A stretch of 64,000 nt of DNA from contig JABBOT010000014.1 in the NCBI GenBank assembly GCA_016165875.1, positions 4,392,093-4,456,092 on the forward strand, in the 5' to 3' direction. Source of the DNA: Acanthopleura granulata (taxonomy: Eukaryota > Mollusca > Polyplacophora > Chitonida > Chitonidae). The position numbers were made by a program, and so were the translations under genes. Shown one piece after another: positions 44,501 to 56,800 of this stretch. The notes under the pieces were generated by a model, which was not told the DNA's origin, made no database searches, and saw nothing but the letters and a program-made list of their open reading frames with translations. The first letter of the stretch is position 1. Every line of letters starts with the position of its first letter.

Positions 44501-45439
44501 ACTCCACATGAGCCTCTTCTTTTGGCACAAGGAAAAGTAGTGTACATAAACCATTCCACAAGAGAAAAAAAAGATTGGTCAGAATTTTTTCCTTCACAAC
44601 TCCCATCAAAGCTTGGGAATATGTAATTTGAAAGTCAGCAAACCCCATAATGCCAAGAAAACTTTGGCCCTTAGAAAATGTATCTGTTTACCAATACATA
44701 AAACTGATAAATTGTCCTGATGTGATAACACTGTTAAGGACACTTGAGATGCATTTCTAAATCCAAGCAGGGAAGTTCATACATGGACAAAGCTGATGGT
44801 TATCACCCCATAAATTTCTTGCACCACAACACGACCTTGGCTTTCCTCTTTCTTATGTACAAGTGTTGTACAGACATTGTAAATTAGGACAAAGCCAGTG
44901 GTATAAGTTGAGGCTTCTTTTGAGGAGGGGGGGGGAGGGGTTGTACTGAACTTAGTCAGGTATGTATAGTGTATCCATGCTTCTTTTGAGGGTTTTGGAT
45001 TGCACATCACAAATTCCCTTTATAATAGGGACATTTGATCTTTCTTATGCAGGAAGAATTCTCTACATCATAAACACTGTTTTATTAGCATTAGGACATA
45101 TCAGACACATTTATTACATCAACACTAAGGAGAGCTATAACAATATTTTCTCAATATTGATTTTTTTCATTTTGCTAGGTTTGCAAAAAAACTCTCAGAT
45201 GCACAGGGTTTTGGTAATATTATGATATTATGGCACATGATCTGAAAATGCTAGTACAACTTGTTGACCTGAACTGGTTAATTTCAATAGAGCAAATGAC
45301 AAATCCATTATGCACTGTCTTCTATGCATTTTTCATATACATATTCATCATATGGATGTTTTATTGTTAAAATCTGTGATTATTTAATTTGAGGACTGAT
45401 AAAAAATGTAGGGAGGGGGATCAAGAGGGGTGGGGGATC

Positions 45440-45652
45440 AAGAGCGGCTAGTACAGCATAATGACCCAGATAACTCTCAACAATGAAGTAAATATGAGTT
45501 CAAGTCCAGCCTATGCTCTCTGGACGTATGCGGTAAGGTCTGCTGGCAACCTGCAGATGGTCGTGGATTTTCCCAGGCTCTGATCTGTTTAAGTGAAATA
45601 TTCGTTAGCAGACACTTAAACACCAATCAAATAGAAAAATAAATAAATAAAA
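45440..45652 (+). mobile_element. SINE, diverged
   Basis: gcggctagtacagcataatgacccag (head), aagtccagcctatgctct (body), and tail aaacaccaatcaaatagaaaaataaataaataaa. Confidence 0.85.
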
Positions 45653-45797
45653 TTAATTTCACTAAAGAAAGGAGGGAAGAAGACTTTTGGTATGAAAGAA
45701 CTTACAGTAACATGGTATTAGCATATCCTCATGAATTAATTACCACAGCAGGCAATGCTGATTCAATTTTCTTTTAATGGCAAAAATTTTGTCAGCA

Positions 45798-46051
45798 TTT
45801 ATTTATTTTTGGGATTGGTGTTTCGGATTGGATTTGGATGACAGTTCCTAACTCAAGAATATTTCATGTATACCAGAATCACAGTGGGAAGAAACCCATG
45901 ACCATCTTCAGGTTACTGGCAGAAATTCCCAACAGCCCAGATCCTGGAGGAAGAGAGCAAGAGTGAGGCTTGAACTCATTGCCACTTCACTGATGAGAAG
46001 CTCCTGGGTCACTATGGTTTTGCTAGCACACTAACCACTTTGGCCACCTCA
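45798..46051 (-). mobile_element. SINE, old and diverged
   Basis: atttatttttgggattggtgtttc tail, aactcaagaatatttcat, ggaagaaacccatgaccatc, and head ctcctgggtcactatggttttgctagcacactaacc. About 70 bp are inserted or altered near the tail. Confidence 0.8.
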
Positions 46052-47834
46052 ATTTGTCACAATGGGTGGTGGTGCACAATGTGTAATCAGTTCACGAGGG
46101 AACATGTACACCACAGGAACTTCTTGGAACTTCTCTGCAGAAATAGTTATTTGTATACATACATGTAAACAAGGCAGGACATAATTAATATTATGTCAAC
46201 TTGTCACGTTTGCTATAAAATCCTTTTCCCTGACTTTCTGTGGGTTGCATGGTTTAAATGAGGCCAAAGGTCACCTCAGAAATAGCCTAGGTTGGAGATC
46301 AGGTAAACATCATGAGCTTGAAATAACCAGGACATCACAAGATTGCACATGACTCAACAACAACGGCAACTTCTATTTTGTCAGACATTCCTGAACACAA
46401 CATGTGTAAGAGATGCCATGTGGAGTTACATGTGACGAAGTCTTAACATTTCGTTTTCATGGCAAGGTAGGTACATTTAAAGACAAATGATGATCTTTAG
46501 ACAAGAAGTTAAATATTTTTATACAACAATTATAAAATTACGGGTAAAATAAGATCGTTTATTCAAACTCCTCAAAGGGCAAAGCCATGAAGGGAAGTAG
46601 TATTCTGAGCAAACTTCAAAGATGCTGCATTCAAGCCGCTGAGGGTCTTGAAAGCGCTAAAAATCATTTTCTTATTTTTGCCTTTCACCACAGAGCTGTC
46701 AAATCCTTATAATTACTTACTTTATTGACTCTGGATGTTCCATGGTTGAAAAAAATCAGCCATGTTATTAAAGACCATTTTGATGGTTGGGTGTGGGGGA
46801 AGAGCTGTTGTCTTTGGTCAAAGCATTTAACTCAAATAGCCAGGTTTTGGCTCTTTTAATGGTTACCTTTTCTCAAGAAATTGGTACAGTACAATCATAA
46901 ATGTATGCAAACCTGTAAATTAGTTGTAAAGTGGTGTAACCCTGATAGAAGCAACACAACTGTGAGAGTTACAACCCAAAATGTGTCGGATTGATGGTAA
47001 GGAACATTTACCCCTCTTTACAATAAAACTTCCCTAGCGTAAATTGATGCCAGCTGAGTAGTTCCCCTAATAAACTAACCTGTTCTGGGTCTCGATCAAC
47101 CAAACGAAAATGTATTTGTTTGTGAATTTGTGTGGTTGTCATTGATAGTTTTGGGTTGGGCGAGACTGACTTACAACAAATTTGTGGACTATGGGAATTA
47201 CTTGGTTGACATGGATATATTCTAGGAAAGTTTTAATGCATGCATGAAGAGCAATAACTGTTCCTTACTGTCAATTCAACACATTTGGGACTGAATCTCT
47301 TTGTAACTCTCGCAACTGTGTTACTCAAATCACAGCTACACCACTCCTCAGCTGTAACATCCGTAAATGTAAGTCAACGGCTCTAATTTACCAGCACACT
47401 GCCATGAATGTAGAGACCAGTCTGATAAACTTTGTAGTGCAATCTGATATCACTTATCAGACAAAATGACAATACTTAACATACATACAAAGATTATGTA
47501 CACATCATTTTAATGCAGGCCTACATGTACACAAAAGTCATGTAAGGCAAGTCTCAGTCAATGAATCGTAAAAATTCCAACCACTTTCAGATTTTATTTT
47601 TCAGATAGATCAGCAACTACATAGTGTATTATATACCAGTTGTGCAATAAGCTTAAACATCTGACATGGTGAAACCATAACAGGAAACGATAGTCACACA
47701 TGGTGTACATGTAAATGTACGTGGTTGTTGTATTTTGAGTTGTGTCAATGCATGCAACTGTAACATGTCTACAAACAAGATCTGCACAGACAGAAGTTGA
47801 TAATAAATCTTCAATATCACGGAAAAAAACTCAC

Positions 47835-47990
47835 CCGAAATGTAGCTTTCGGGGCAGACTCCGGCTGTTAATCTGCTGTAGATAACGGAGATCCGCAGGT
47901 CCAAATCGCAAAGCTGGCGAGAAAGTTCGCAAACTTTTTCGCTGTGACCTGTTGACTTGACGAAAATGGCGAAGAGGGGCAGGGTGACCT
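47835..47990 (-). other. Possible first exon of a minus-strand transcript
   Basis: On the minus strand a CpG-richer stretch ends in ATTTCGG|GTGAGT, a strong donor at 47835. The frame into the donor is open from a TAG near 47,989 but has no ATG. It could be 5' UTR of TMEM98 (coding start 23 kb away) or of an unseen gene. It lies head-to-head with the plus-strand gene. Confidence 0.35.
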
Positions 47991-48459
47991 AGTTTTGAGA
48001 GCAAACGTCTTGAAGATGTCTATTGTGTTGCGTGTTGAACAAATGCTAAATTTACACATCCTTCTACGAAAGATATTGTTTTTGTGCACTAACTTTTTCG
48101 TGCTATTCTACTTCGTTTGCGAAATGGCTTTGTTTCTTACCTTATCAAGACTTTGTTTAGAGAGTAATTAAAGTTCTTTTCAGGTCACAGGCTGTCACGT
48201 GATCAGACTTCATGGTTTGCGGGAATTTTGTTTTTATTTGAAAGATCTGTATGCTACATGCAGAAATCGTCGTCCTGTGATTACTTGGTTTTTGCTTCGT
48301 TAAGTGGAAGAAAAATTATTAGTTTCATTGTGTGTCGAAAATAATCGTCAGTGAGCATTCCTGATCTTAAAACAATTCAGGACCGCTTTCACAGCAGACG
48401 ACGCAGTCACCTTCCCAGTGGCAAACTGACCGGAAGTTCACTGGCAGTAAAGAAAGGAT
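47836..48459. promoter_or_regulatory. Candidate promoter, possibly bidirectional
   Basis: This segment separates a minus-strand donor at 47835 from a plus-strand donor (GTAAGC) at 48460. It has more CpG than the flanks, a YY1-like core (aaaatggcga, about 47,964) and an ETS-type site (accggaagt, about 48,429). No TATA box is evident. These features resemble CpG/ETS-type housekeeping promoters of divergent gene pairs. Which minus-strand gene it serves is not shown. Confidence 0.4.
48362..48459 (+). other. Candidate leader exon of the ZCWPW2-like gene
   Basis: Ends at GGAT|GTAAGC. Spliced to the acceptor at 50625 it keeps an open frame into the next exon, but the frame has no ATG after an upstream TAA (about 48,345). 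It is therefore more likely 5' UTR, with translation starting at 50693. The 5' edge is a guess (an AG follows a short pyrimidine run before GACCGC). Confidence 0.35.
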
Positions 48460-48948
48460 GTAAGCGTGTGTTCATGGACATTGGTCTTTAGTATTGAATT
48501 TTTGATCTGAAAAAAAGTTGCATTATTTGCATATCTACTGTTCACAACAAATGGTAGTAATATTATACTTCTTACGCCTGGGAAGAGCTATTGCCAGGTT
48601 TAGCTGTAAAGAGCTCAGAAAAACTATTATTTATACATCGGTGAAATCCCAGTATTTTCACTGATAAAGGTGGTATTTTCACTGCAGTGAAATATCACAG
48701 TTTGATATTTCAGAGAAGAAACATTTTAATTTATAAAGTTCCAGTCTGATCTCAGTGGAATGACATCATAATGCAGGTTTACTCAACTGCTGCATTCACA
48801 CTTAACGCAAGAAGACAGGTCATGTAACATGTCACATACACGACACCACGCTCTAGGCATGTCTGTGACGGTCTATGGCTGAAGAAAATGCCAAAAACTC
48901 TTCAAAGTACACAAAATTATGATACTGCGAGGGTATAAATAATGAATA

Positions 48949-49063
48949 GAATATTGCGCGTTGAAGGCTGAATGCCATAAATATTGTTCTTGTGAGAGGT
49001 GGAAATGATTACCCTTTCACTCGAACAATATTTATGGTATTCAATCTTCACTGTGCAATATCC
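48949..49063. repeat. 115-bp foldback repeat (MITE-like)
   Basis: Arms 48949-48989 and 49023-49063 pair at about 34 of 41 positions (inner ends ccataaatattgttc/gaacaatatttatgg perfect). In the first intron of the ZCWPW2-like gene. Confidence 0.7.
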
Positions 49064-49916
49064 TCTATATATTTTTGTATAATATTAAGCTGAGTCATGT
49101 AAAAATTACCAAATAATGAAAAAATGGCGTTAGCGAAAATATGATACTTGTGATAAAATTGGATGTGTGTGGGTGGGGATGTCGGGTGGGGGTGGGGGTT
49201 TTTGACTGGTCTGAATGTGATGGGCCAAATGTGTTTTTTGCTGGTAAACTTACTCTGTTTTTTTCCCAAGAGTAATGTCTAATGACACTCATGTAAATCA
49301 CACCAGATTACATATTTCCAGTCAATGCCCTCGAATCATTTTACCCCATGCGTTGGAACTCATTGTTTAATATTTTTGACAGAAATTGTCACAAAAGATG
49401 AGATTATTGTAAAATCCAGCAGAATAATGACACTGGTAAGGAAAAATCAAAAGTGTTCCGATGCCCTCAACATTTGCCCAGAACATCATGACAGGAAACA
49501 AGGGATCAAGTGTCATTGCCTTTAATTGTTCAGTTATATGGGAGGGTAATTCGAAACAGCTCTGTAACATAGCTGGTGGTGGGGAGGGGGGTTAAGACTC
49601 CAGTATGATTAGAGTTTGCATATTGTACTACTAAAAGATAATGAAATACATGTAAAACATTTGATGTTTAGATTAAAATTGTGTTAATTGGTTATGCCTC
49701 ATGATCACTGATATACTGGTACATGTATGTATTAACTCGTATCAATTTAAAGTTCAGCATGCTCTTTACCAGAAACTCGGAAGGAATATGAAGAAAAGTT
49801 CTTTGTTATCGACCATTAACACAAGGATAAAGACCAGAGAACTGGGCATAGGTAATAACAAGTCAACCACAAACTTCTTTCTTTTCTTATTTTCTTATTT
49901 ATTGATTTATTTATAT

Positions 49917-49951
49917 CAGAAGTCTATTAACCATTGGTTAATAGACTTCTG
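49917..49951. repeat. Perfect 17-bp palindrome with 1-nt centre
   Basis: cagaagtctattaacca, t, then its exact reverse complement, bordered on both sides by tatat. It would extrude as a 17-bp cruciform stem. Confidence 0.9.
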
Positions 49952-50624
49952 TTTATATATTGTTAGGGCAAGGAGGATTTATTACTTGAAGCAAATCTTT
50001 TTTCTAATCTTTGTCACAATTTTCTGGTGGACAGTTATTATCATCTTCAAAAGCAGAACATGTTAATTTGATGCACAATTCAGATTTTTGTTAAAGAGAC
50101 ACATTGTGTTTTTCCTTTTGTATGTATGTATTCTTTGGTTTCACGTCCTGCTGAATAATTTTTCAGTTATATAGTGACAAAGGGGTCCTTGGTATGTATA
50201 TATATACTGTTCTTTCTTGGGACAAAGTGAATGATTCAGTCCATGCCAAAGTGATGCCGACTGGAACATCATGCCGAAGACGCCAGGCATGACACTCTTC
50301 ATAGTCCTATAATACTGACACCGAGCCGACCGTGCAGTCCTTGCTCTAACTCTCTCTGCGAAATCTTTATACAGACAGAGCTGGGAGAATAGATTTAGGA
50401 AGAATTTGAAATCAGGGCAACTCATTTCCAAATTTTACCGTATCTTCCCTCTGTCCCATGTAAATTTTCTCAGAATGGAGTGTCTCAAAGATACGGAGAC
50501 AACCCCCCCTGGCTAAACCTATGGCTGGGAGTTCTGATAACTTCTGAAAAACTTTTGACTTCTGCAAGTTTTCTTCATAGTGATATGGTCATCAGGGTCT
50601 TTATATATAACGTAATTTTTTCAG

Positions 50625-50821
50625 TTCTTCCTAAACTGTTTGAAGACGAACCTAGAGGTTCGTCTGGGGAAAAGCGATCAAAGCTGGGAGAGATGTCTCA
50701 TGTGTCAATGAACAACTGTGATGAGCAAGACTTAAACGACAGTGAGGAGGATCTGTTGAGTAGTCACTCAAGCATGACAGGGTCACAGATCCTTCTTAAG
50801 TATGCGGAAGTTCGCCAGCAG
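50625..50821 (+). CDS. ZCWPW2-like gene, first coding exon
   Basis: Acceptor TTTTTTCAG at 50624, donor GTATTC at 50822, ending on a full codon. The frame is open before the ATG at 50693, so residues upstream may also be translated if an earlier start exists. It encodes an acidic, Ser-rich stretch (about 43 residues from the Met) with no known domain. The protein match is weak, and the exon is supported mainly by splice sites, phase and composition. Confidence 0.65.
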
Positions 50822-53800
50822 GTATTCTGCAGCTCAGATGTGTTCATAAGTGTGTCTATGCCTGAGTTTGAACAGCCTTCAGCTGATACTGCCTTGTTTG
50901 TTCGTGTGAGGGTGTGCGTGTAGGCACGTAATTCGTCTGCAAGTTGTTTATGTTTATATATTCACTATTTTCACCATTTTATAAATTCACTAGCTGCGTC
51001 TTTGGCGCGTTCATTTATAACTGAGTTGAAATCTTATTTCCATCAAGTTCAATCAGCCCAGAAGTCACTTTCATGAAATGGAAGTTTTCATCATAAATTT
51101 AGAAATTTTTTTGGCGGTTTTAGCGTTGGTCTCAGTCAGCCTAGAAGTCACTTTCATGAAATGGAAGTTTTCATCATAAATTTAGAAATTTTTTGGTGAC
51201 TTTTAGCATTGGTCTCAGTCAGCCCAGAAGTCACTTTCATCAAATGCTACTTTTCTCCATTAAATATTGCTACATTCACTATATTCAGTGTATAAACATA
51301 GCAACGGTGCAGTGACTTCATAAATTCCTAACACGTGAGACTAAAAATCCTGACAAGTTAGAATTAAGTAGGACAACAAAAAGGCAGCAAGAAAACATAC
51401 AAATGTTAAAAGTTATTTCAGAGGTTGGATGGAATAAGAAAATATAAAAAAGAAGAAAATCCCCATGATTTTCCATTGTAGGTAAGTGAAGGGCCCTATA
51501 CGTAAATGGGGAAATGAGCAGTTCCAAATTGGCAAAAATCAACTACAATTAGAAGTAGAATTTTGAATCATGCAAAATGTGTCAGTGAAAAATATCAGGG
51601 GAAATACAGTATTAAGGAAGTTACATATATAATTTCTGAACAGTCACATTGCCACTCCACCCTTGATAATGTGGATGGAACATCTTACATGTCTGCAGAA
51701 AAAAACCAGGCAAATGTGCTATTATTTGGTCTTAATTAGTTAGTAACCAGATAGGGATTTGGTTGATGTATTGGATTGTTTAAACTAACATGTCATCAAG
51801 AAGACTGACAATCACATCATTCAGTTCAGCTGTATAATTGCCAAAAGCTTTCCCAGGAAGACTTATGCAGAATGTTTTTAACTGTCCTTTCAGATGGAAG
51901 AAGAGACTTGGGTGCAGTGTGATAGTATAAATTGTCAGAAGTGGCGACGTGTTCCCAACCATGAGATTCGTGACATCGCAGACAACTCCAAATGGTTCTG
52001 CTCCATGAGCTCTGACCCTGCATTTAACACCTGTGAGGCACCAGAGGAATACTACGCCTCTTACGACAAACTGGCGCGTAAAATTGGTCTGAAGTATGTG
52101 TTCTCCGAGTTAAAGGAAGGAACTTTGGTCTGGGCCACAGTTGTCGGCTATTGCAGGTGAGTTTTGTACAAGTTTAGGCCACACCAATTTAAACTGTTGT
52201 TTGACATAAACTTTGAATCATCTAATTATTGCTGCAGTTGTTTTGTTGAAAGGCATGTTTGCACAATTGGAAATCCTGAAACAATGTTATTAGCTCTCGC
52301 TCAAGACACAAACTAAAATTAGTTTTGCCTAGGTTTGGAAGGTTTGCAGGCCTAAAGGGCCTTCAAAACCAAGAAGAACCTGAAATTTCAAAGTAACTTT
52401 CCTAGGCTTTGAAAAGTAAAAAAAAATCAGTGATTTTTGTATTCGGGCTGGGAAAAGTCTTGAAACAGCAGCTACAAAACCTCAGCTACATATAGTATGC
52501 TGACAACTTTGCAACATCTGTGAAATTACTTACATGTACCATGCTTCCTTGTGGGTGAAACATGGAAAGACTTAGTGTTTAACATTACTTTATTCATTTT
52601 ACATTGCTTTTAGGGTGTATAAGTGTGGAATATTTATTCCAATCAGACAGAAAAATGGAAAATCTTTGAAAATGCCTGGATAAATTGGAAATTGTTCAAG
52701 TTTACATACCCTGAGTGTGGCAGATCGATCAGTCAACGATGATTAAGCTGAGAAGGGAGATCTTTTGAGAAGACAAGAAATGATATAATCTTAGTTATTT
52801 TGGCAAAATGGTAGAAACAGACCTTATCAGCCAGGTTAAGCCATTTTATTCTGAAGTACATGGTAACTCTGTGAACCAGCTTTTAATATTTAATTCTTAC
52901 AAGGCCATGACATATGCAATGTTGGAGATGTCAGAAACACCAAATCGTATCACTCATACACCAAGCTCATATGTCAAAAGAAGGCAAAATAGGGTTTGGT
53001 GACACCAGGGGAAACAGCTGCTTTTTTTGATTGTATAGAAATACCTCGCGTCTGGTTTGTTACATAGTGGTTGATAACATGGCAGAGCTGTCAAGTTTCT
53101 CATTGTGCACGATTTTGCTTGCTTTAAAATGTGATTTACAAAGTTTTGTGAAAGTGGCCCAAAGTATTGGTACTGTGGTAATTCACATAGTAAATGTATG
53201 ATAAGAGTTTTTGTAGCCTCCCTGGCCAAGAGGGTTATTGCACTGGTGCAGTGTAATGACCCAGGTGCCGTTCACAAATGTGAACAGTGTGAGCTTAAGC
53301 TCAGCTCATGCTGGTTTCCTCTCTGGTCATTTGTGAGAAGGTCGGCCAACCACCAGCATATCGAAGGTCGTGGGTTTCACCCGGGCTCTGCGCAGTTTCC
53401 TCCCAAGTGAGTACGTCATAAAACACCAATCAGATAAATAAATGAGTAAATATTAACAGGTCTTTGACCTTTTATAACTTGCTGTTGCGTGGAGATGGCC
53501 AGCCTTGGTGACCAAAGACCCGGCATGCGGAATCTCCATGGATGTGGATGAGGAAGGAGACCCGGTTTTCTACCATGTGGAGTTCCTGGGCGATACTCGG
53601 AGCCACGGCTGGGTCCGCAGCCATTTTGTCACCGTCTATGGACACCGGAACCCAGAGGCGGCCCCTAGAGAAGACTCCAGCAGCACCTCAGGGCTCTTAC
53701 AGGTTAAGGTAAGCTCTTGCATGTGAGATCACCACCCTGGTAGAGTAGTCAGTCAGCCATGTTGGAGTCATGAGCTGGTATAGCTGCAGTACTCCAATAT

Positions 53801-56800
53801 GGCTGCCAAAAGTATTTCATGCAACCCCTCTGTGCTGTATTTCCTCTTAAGTTTGGCCTGTTTAAGTGTACTTTCCGAAATACATACATTCCTTTGAAAT
53901 TATACTTCAATTTATCAAGAAATGAACCAAATGTCACAAAAATGCTCGTAAGTGTCCCTTTGAAGTAGTTGAATCGGTCAGAACCAAGCAAAACGTTTCA
54001 TTTATTTGATAAGAAGCTAAGAAGCTAATTCTAGACCTTTGATATTTCTTCTACGTCCTCATGGATGCTCCGGGTTATAGCAATGCTTGTCAGGAGTGTA
54101 TGAGTCAGTAACTTTTTTGGGCTTTATTTTCCAAAGAGTCCTAATGATTCAGCAGTTAACAACAAGATCAGGGGGTTGTCTAGCCACTTTCTCATGGTTT
54201 CTTGAGTTTAGATGAAATAAATGAGTTTTAGACATGTGTTACATACATCAGTGATAAAAAATATTTAGTTTTCTTATTTATGCAGATTGAGTTTTCTGTA
54301 AAGTAATTGGCTAGAAAAACCCCTGAACATGTAGAAAAGATTCTTGTAGCATCCTTTTGAAACAATGAAATTGCAAACCTTTGCATATTGAATCAGAAAT
54401 GGTCATCTAGCAGTCCACTTGGGGTATTTTTTTTCTGTGCTAATGAGATCTTCTCAACGAAATTTCAGGCCAAATACCCATGCATCATGCTGGTATAACT
54501 TATATTATCGGTGAATTAAAATATTGTAAGGCACGGTATTTTTTGACTGGGGTACTGTGTACAAATTAATTTTTTCAAACTTTGAGAAAGTAATTTGTTT
54601 CATATTCTCTGTGATAGTTTGTGCCACATAGAAAGTAAGAATATCTCTTTGCATGCTCTGGCCCTAAATATCTGTCACCGTTTTGTTTGTAGGGTTAAGT
54701 ATTTGTAGGTTTATTTTCATTACATTTCAACGGCAAAGTATCTGATCAAAAGATAGGTACAGTTCTTCACTTTTTATTCACTCGCTTGTAATACACCATA
54801 CTTCAACATGGAAACTAGCAGTTAAAACATCTGATGGTGAACTACACCATGAAAGTTACTGGGGAAAAAAAAACTTGCTGCCCATGAGAAATGAACTGTC
54901 CAGTTGAAATTAACTTTTTAAAAGTATATGTAGCACAGAGAGTAACCCTCTTATTTGCTTATTACATCGTATTTCCCATCACAAGTGATGACAGGCATTG
55001 AGGTCGCATGAAAAGATTTGTGGTATGCTAAGACGGTAAGCTCTCCTTGTGCCCAGGCGTTGAAAATTTGTCAGGTTTGTGATTGGAGTAATAAATGCAC
55101 TAGACCGTGACTGCAGTTTTCCTCACGGGCCTGATATCATACTGTATATACCCTACTGTTATGCCTATTAGTTTTAAAAAAGGCTTAAAAAAAACAGATG
55201 TATTAGATGTGAAGCAACTTTGTTTTAGACTCAGAAATGCATGTTAAGGGCTGGTGAACTGTCCAAAAAGGTAACACGTTTTCAGGGGATATATACATGC
55301 GTATTTTTTTTTTTAAATGTGGATTTGCCATAATTCATTGCAAGCTGTGAAATAAGCAAGCATTGATAATTAATGGCTTCATTTTTTTTTTCTGGAAGTA
55401 TTTAAACTTGCTTTTAAAAAGTAAAAGGTATGCAAATAGGAAGTTATTTTTTTCTTACCTCTTTGGTGGGCTTAATTATGCCTTAAGGTTAGGTTTTATT
55501 GTCTATATATAAAAAAGTTAAAAATAAAAACAATTTAGCGCAGGCTGTAGGCCCCTATGTCTCTGTGTATATAATGGCCCTTATCCAAATGTTCTGAATA
55601 ATAATGACTTCTAGTTACCTTCTTCAGTTTCATCCCTGGGACTAAATAAACTTGCATCAGTGGTGGAGTGGAACAAAATTTCAGGAAATGCACTGCAGTT
55701 TGCCACTAATGATTTGGCCGGTACATGTTGCTCTTGTAAAAATCCTTAAATCATCGCAAGTGGTGTATCATGTTGCATCTATGCATATTTACTCAGTGAA
55801 ATGTTTTGTTTAGAGTTCTTTAAATAATGCTATATAATGGGAATCTTAAAATTTTCATGTGCAAAGTGTTGCTTGCTAAGTTGCCTTTTTATATTTTTGA
55901 TTATACTCTATACTTATTACTGTATTCCACCAAGAGAAAAACATTTAAAAATATTTTTTTCATGTGGCGTAGATGTATGTTACGTGGTTCTGTTTGCTTC
56001 ATCCACCTTGTAGGGTCACTTAAGAGATTTTAGGTCTTTCAAAAATTTGCTTGGTTGCTTGTTTCTTAACACCATATTCAATAATTCTTTACTTTTCTGA
56101 ATAATTAAAGTATGTATTACCAGTAATGTTCAGACTGGCATACATGTAAGATTTAGTTAAGTTTGGTATGAATTCATTTCAGTGTAAGTGTATCATAGAT
56201 ATAATACATGTAGCTAGCTTTTTAGCATTATGAAGTATCCCTATATCAGGCTTTATTTAAGGAATGACACCCTTAGCATCTCTCTTGGTGCGTTGACTGG
56301 GTGGGCCAACTTAGAAACTTCCAGAATATGCTCTAATGTACCCTGGCTAATACATACCATCGAAACATTAAAATAACATAGTAGAAGAGTTCAAGGACAA
56401 CATCGCTGTATGAATAATAATAGTGTAGTACTGCAACACAATCAATTTACAACGGATCTGTTCTTCCCCAAAGCCTTCACCCACAAAACAATACAATATG
56501 TAACAAACTGCTTGTACTTCAGTATAACATCACCCACATATTATGTTGGTGCTTGAACAGGTTGCAAGCTGTACAGTACATACCAAAAATGATAAAAGAA
56601 TGACTAAGGAGAAATATGACTGTTGACACCACAGCTGTGCTAACCAGCAGATCATTATACAGATCATACTTGAGCATATTGTACAGATCATTCTAGAGCA
56701 TATTGTACAGATCATTCTAGAGCATGTTGTACAGATCATACTAGAGCATATTGTACAGATCATGTTTGAGCATATCATACAGATCATACTAGACCATATT

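Larger units (their letters stand above)
24819..47834. other. Presumptive TMEM98 5' intron and/or intergenic DNA
   Basis: 23 kb with SINEs, tandem arrays and two orphan ORFs. 30,800-32,240, 32,480-34,440, 35,530-36,480, 37,040-40,640, 41,570-45,430 and 46,060-47,800 contain only scattered homopolymers, G-runs and short random frames. Whether TMEM98 transcription starts near 35.3 kb or 48 kb cannot be decided from sequence. Confidence 0.5.
48460..50624 (+). other. First intron of the ZCWPW2-like gene
   Basis: Holds a foldback repeat, a perfect palindrome and a G-rich tract (49,168-49,202). A 53-nt segment at 49383-49435 is framed by AG and GTAAGG but does not fit the required phase without a stop. 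Confidence 0.55.

Noticed and set aside
49325..49525. Possible extra exon of the ZCWPW2-like gene (49383-49435)
   Set aside because: Splice sites are present, but the phase required by the next exon contains a stop and the open phase does not match.
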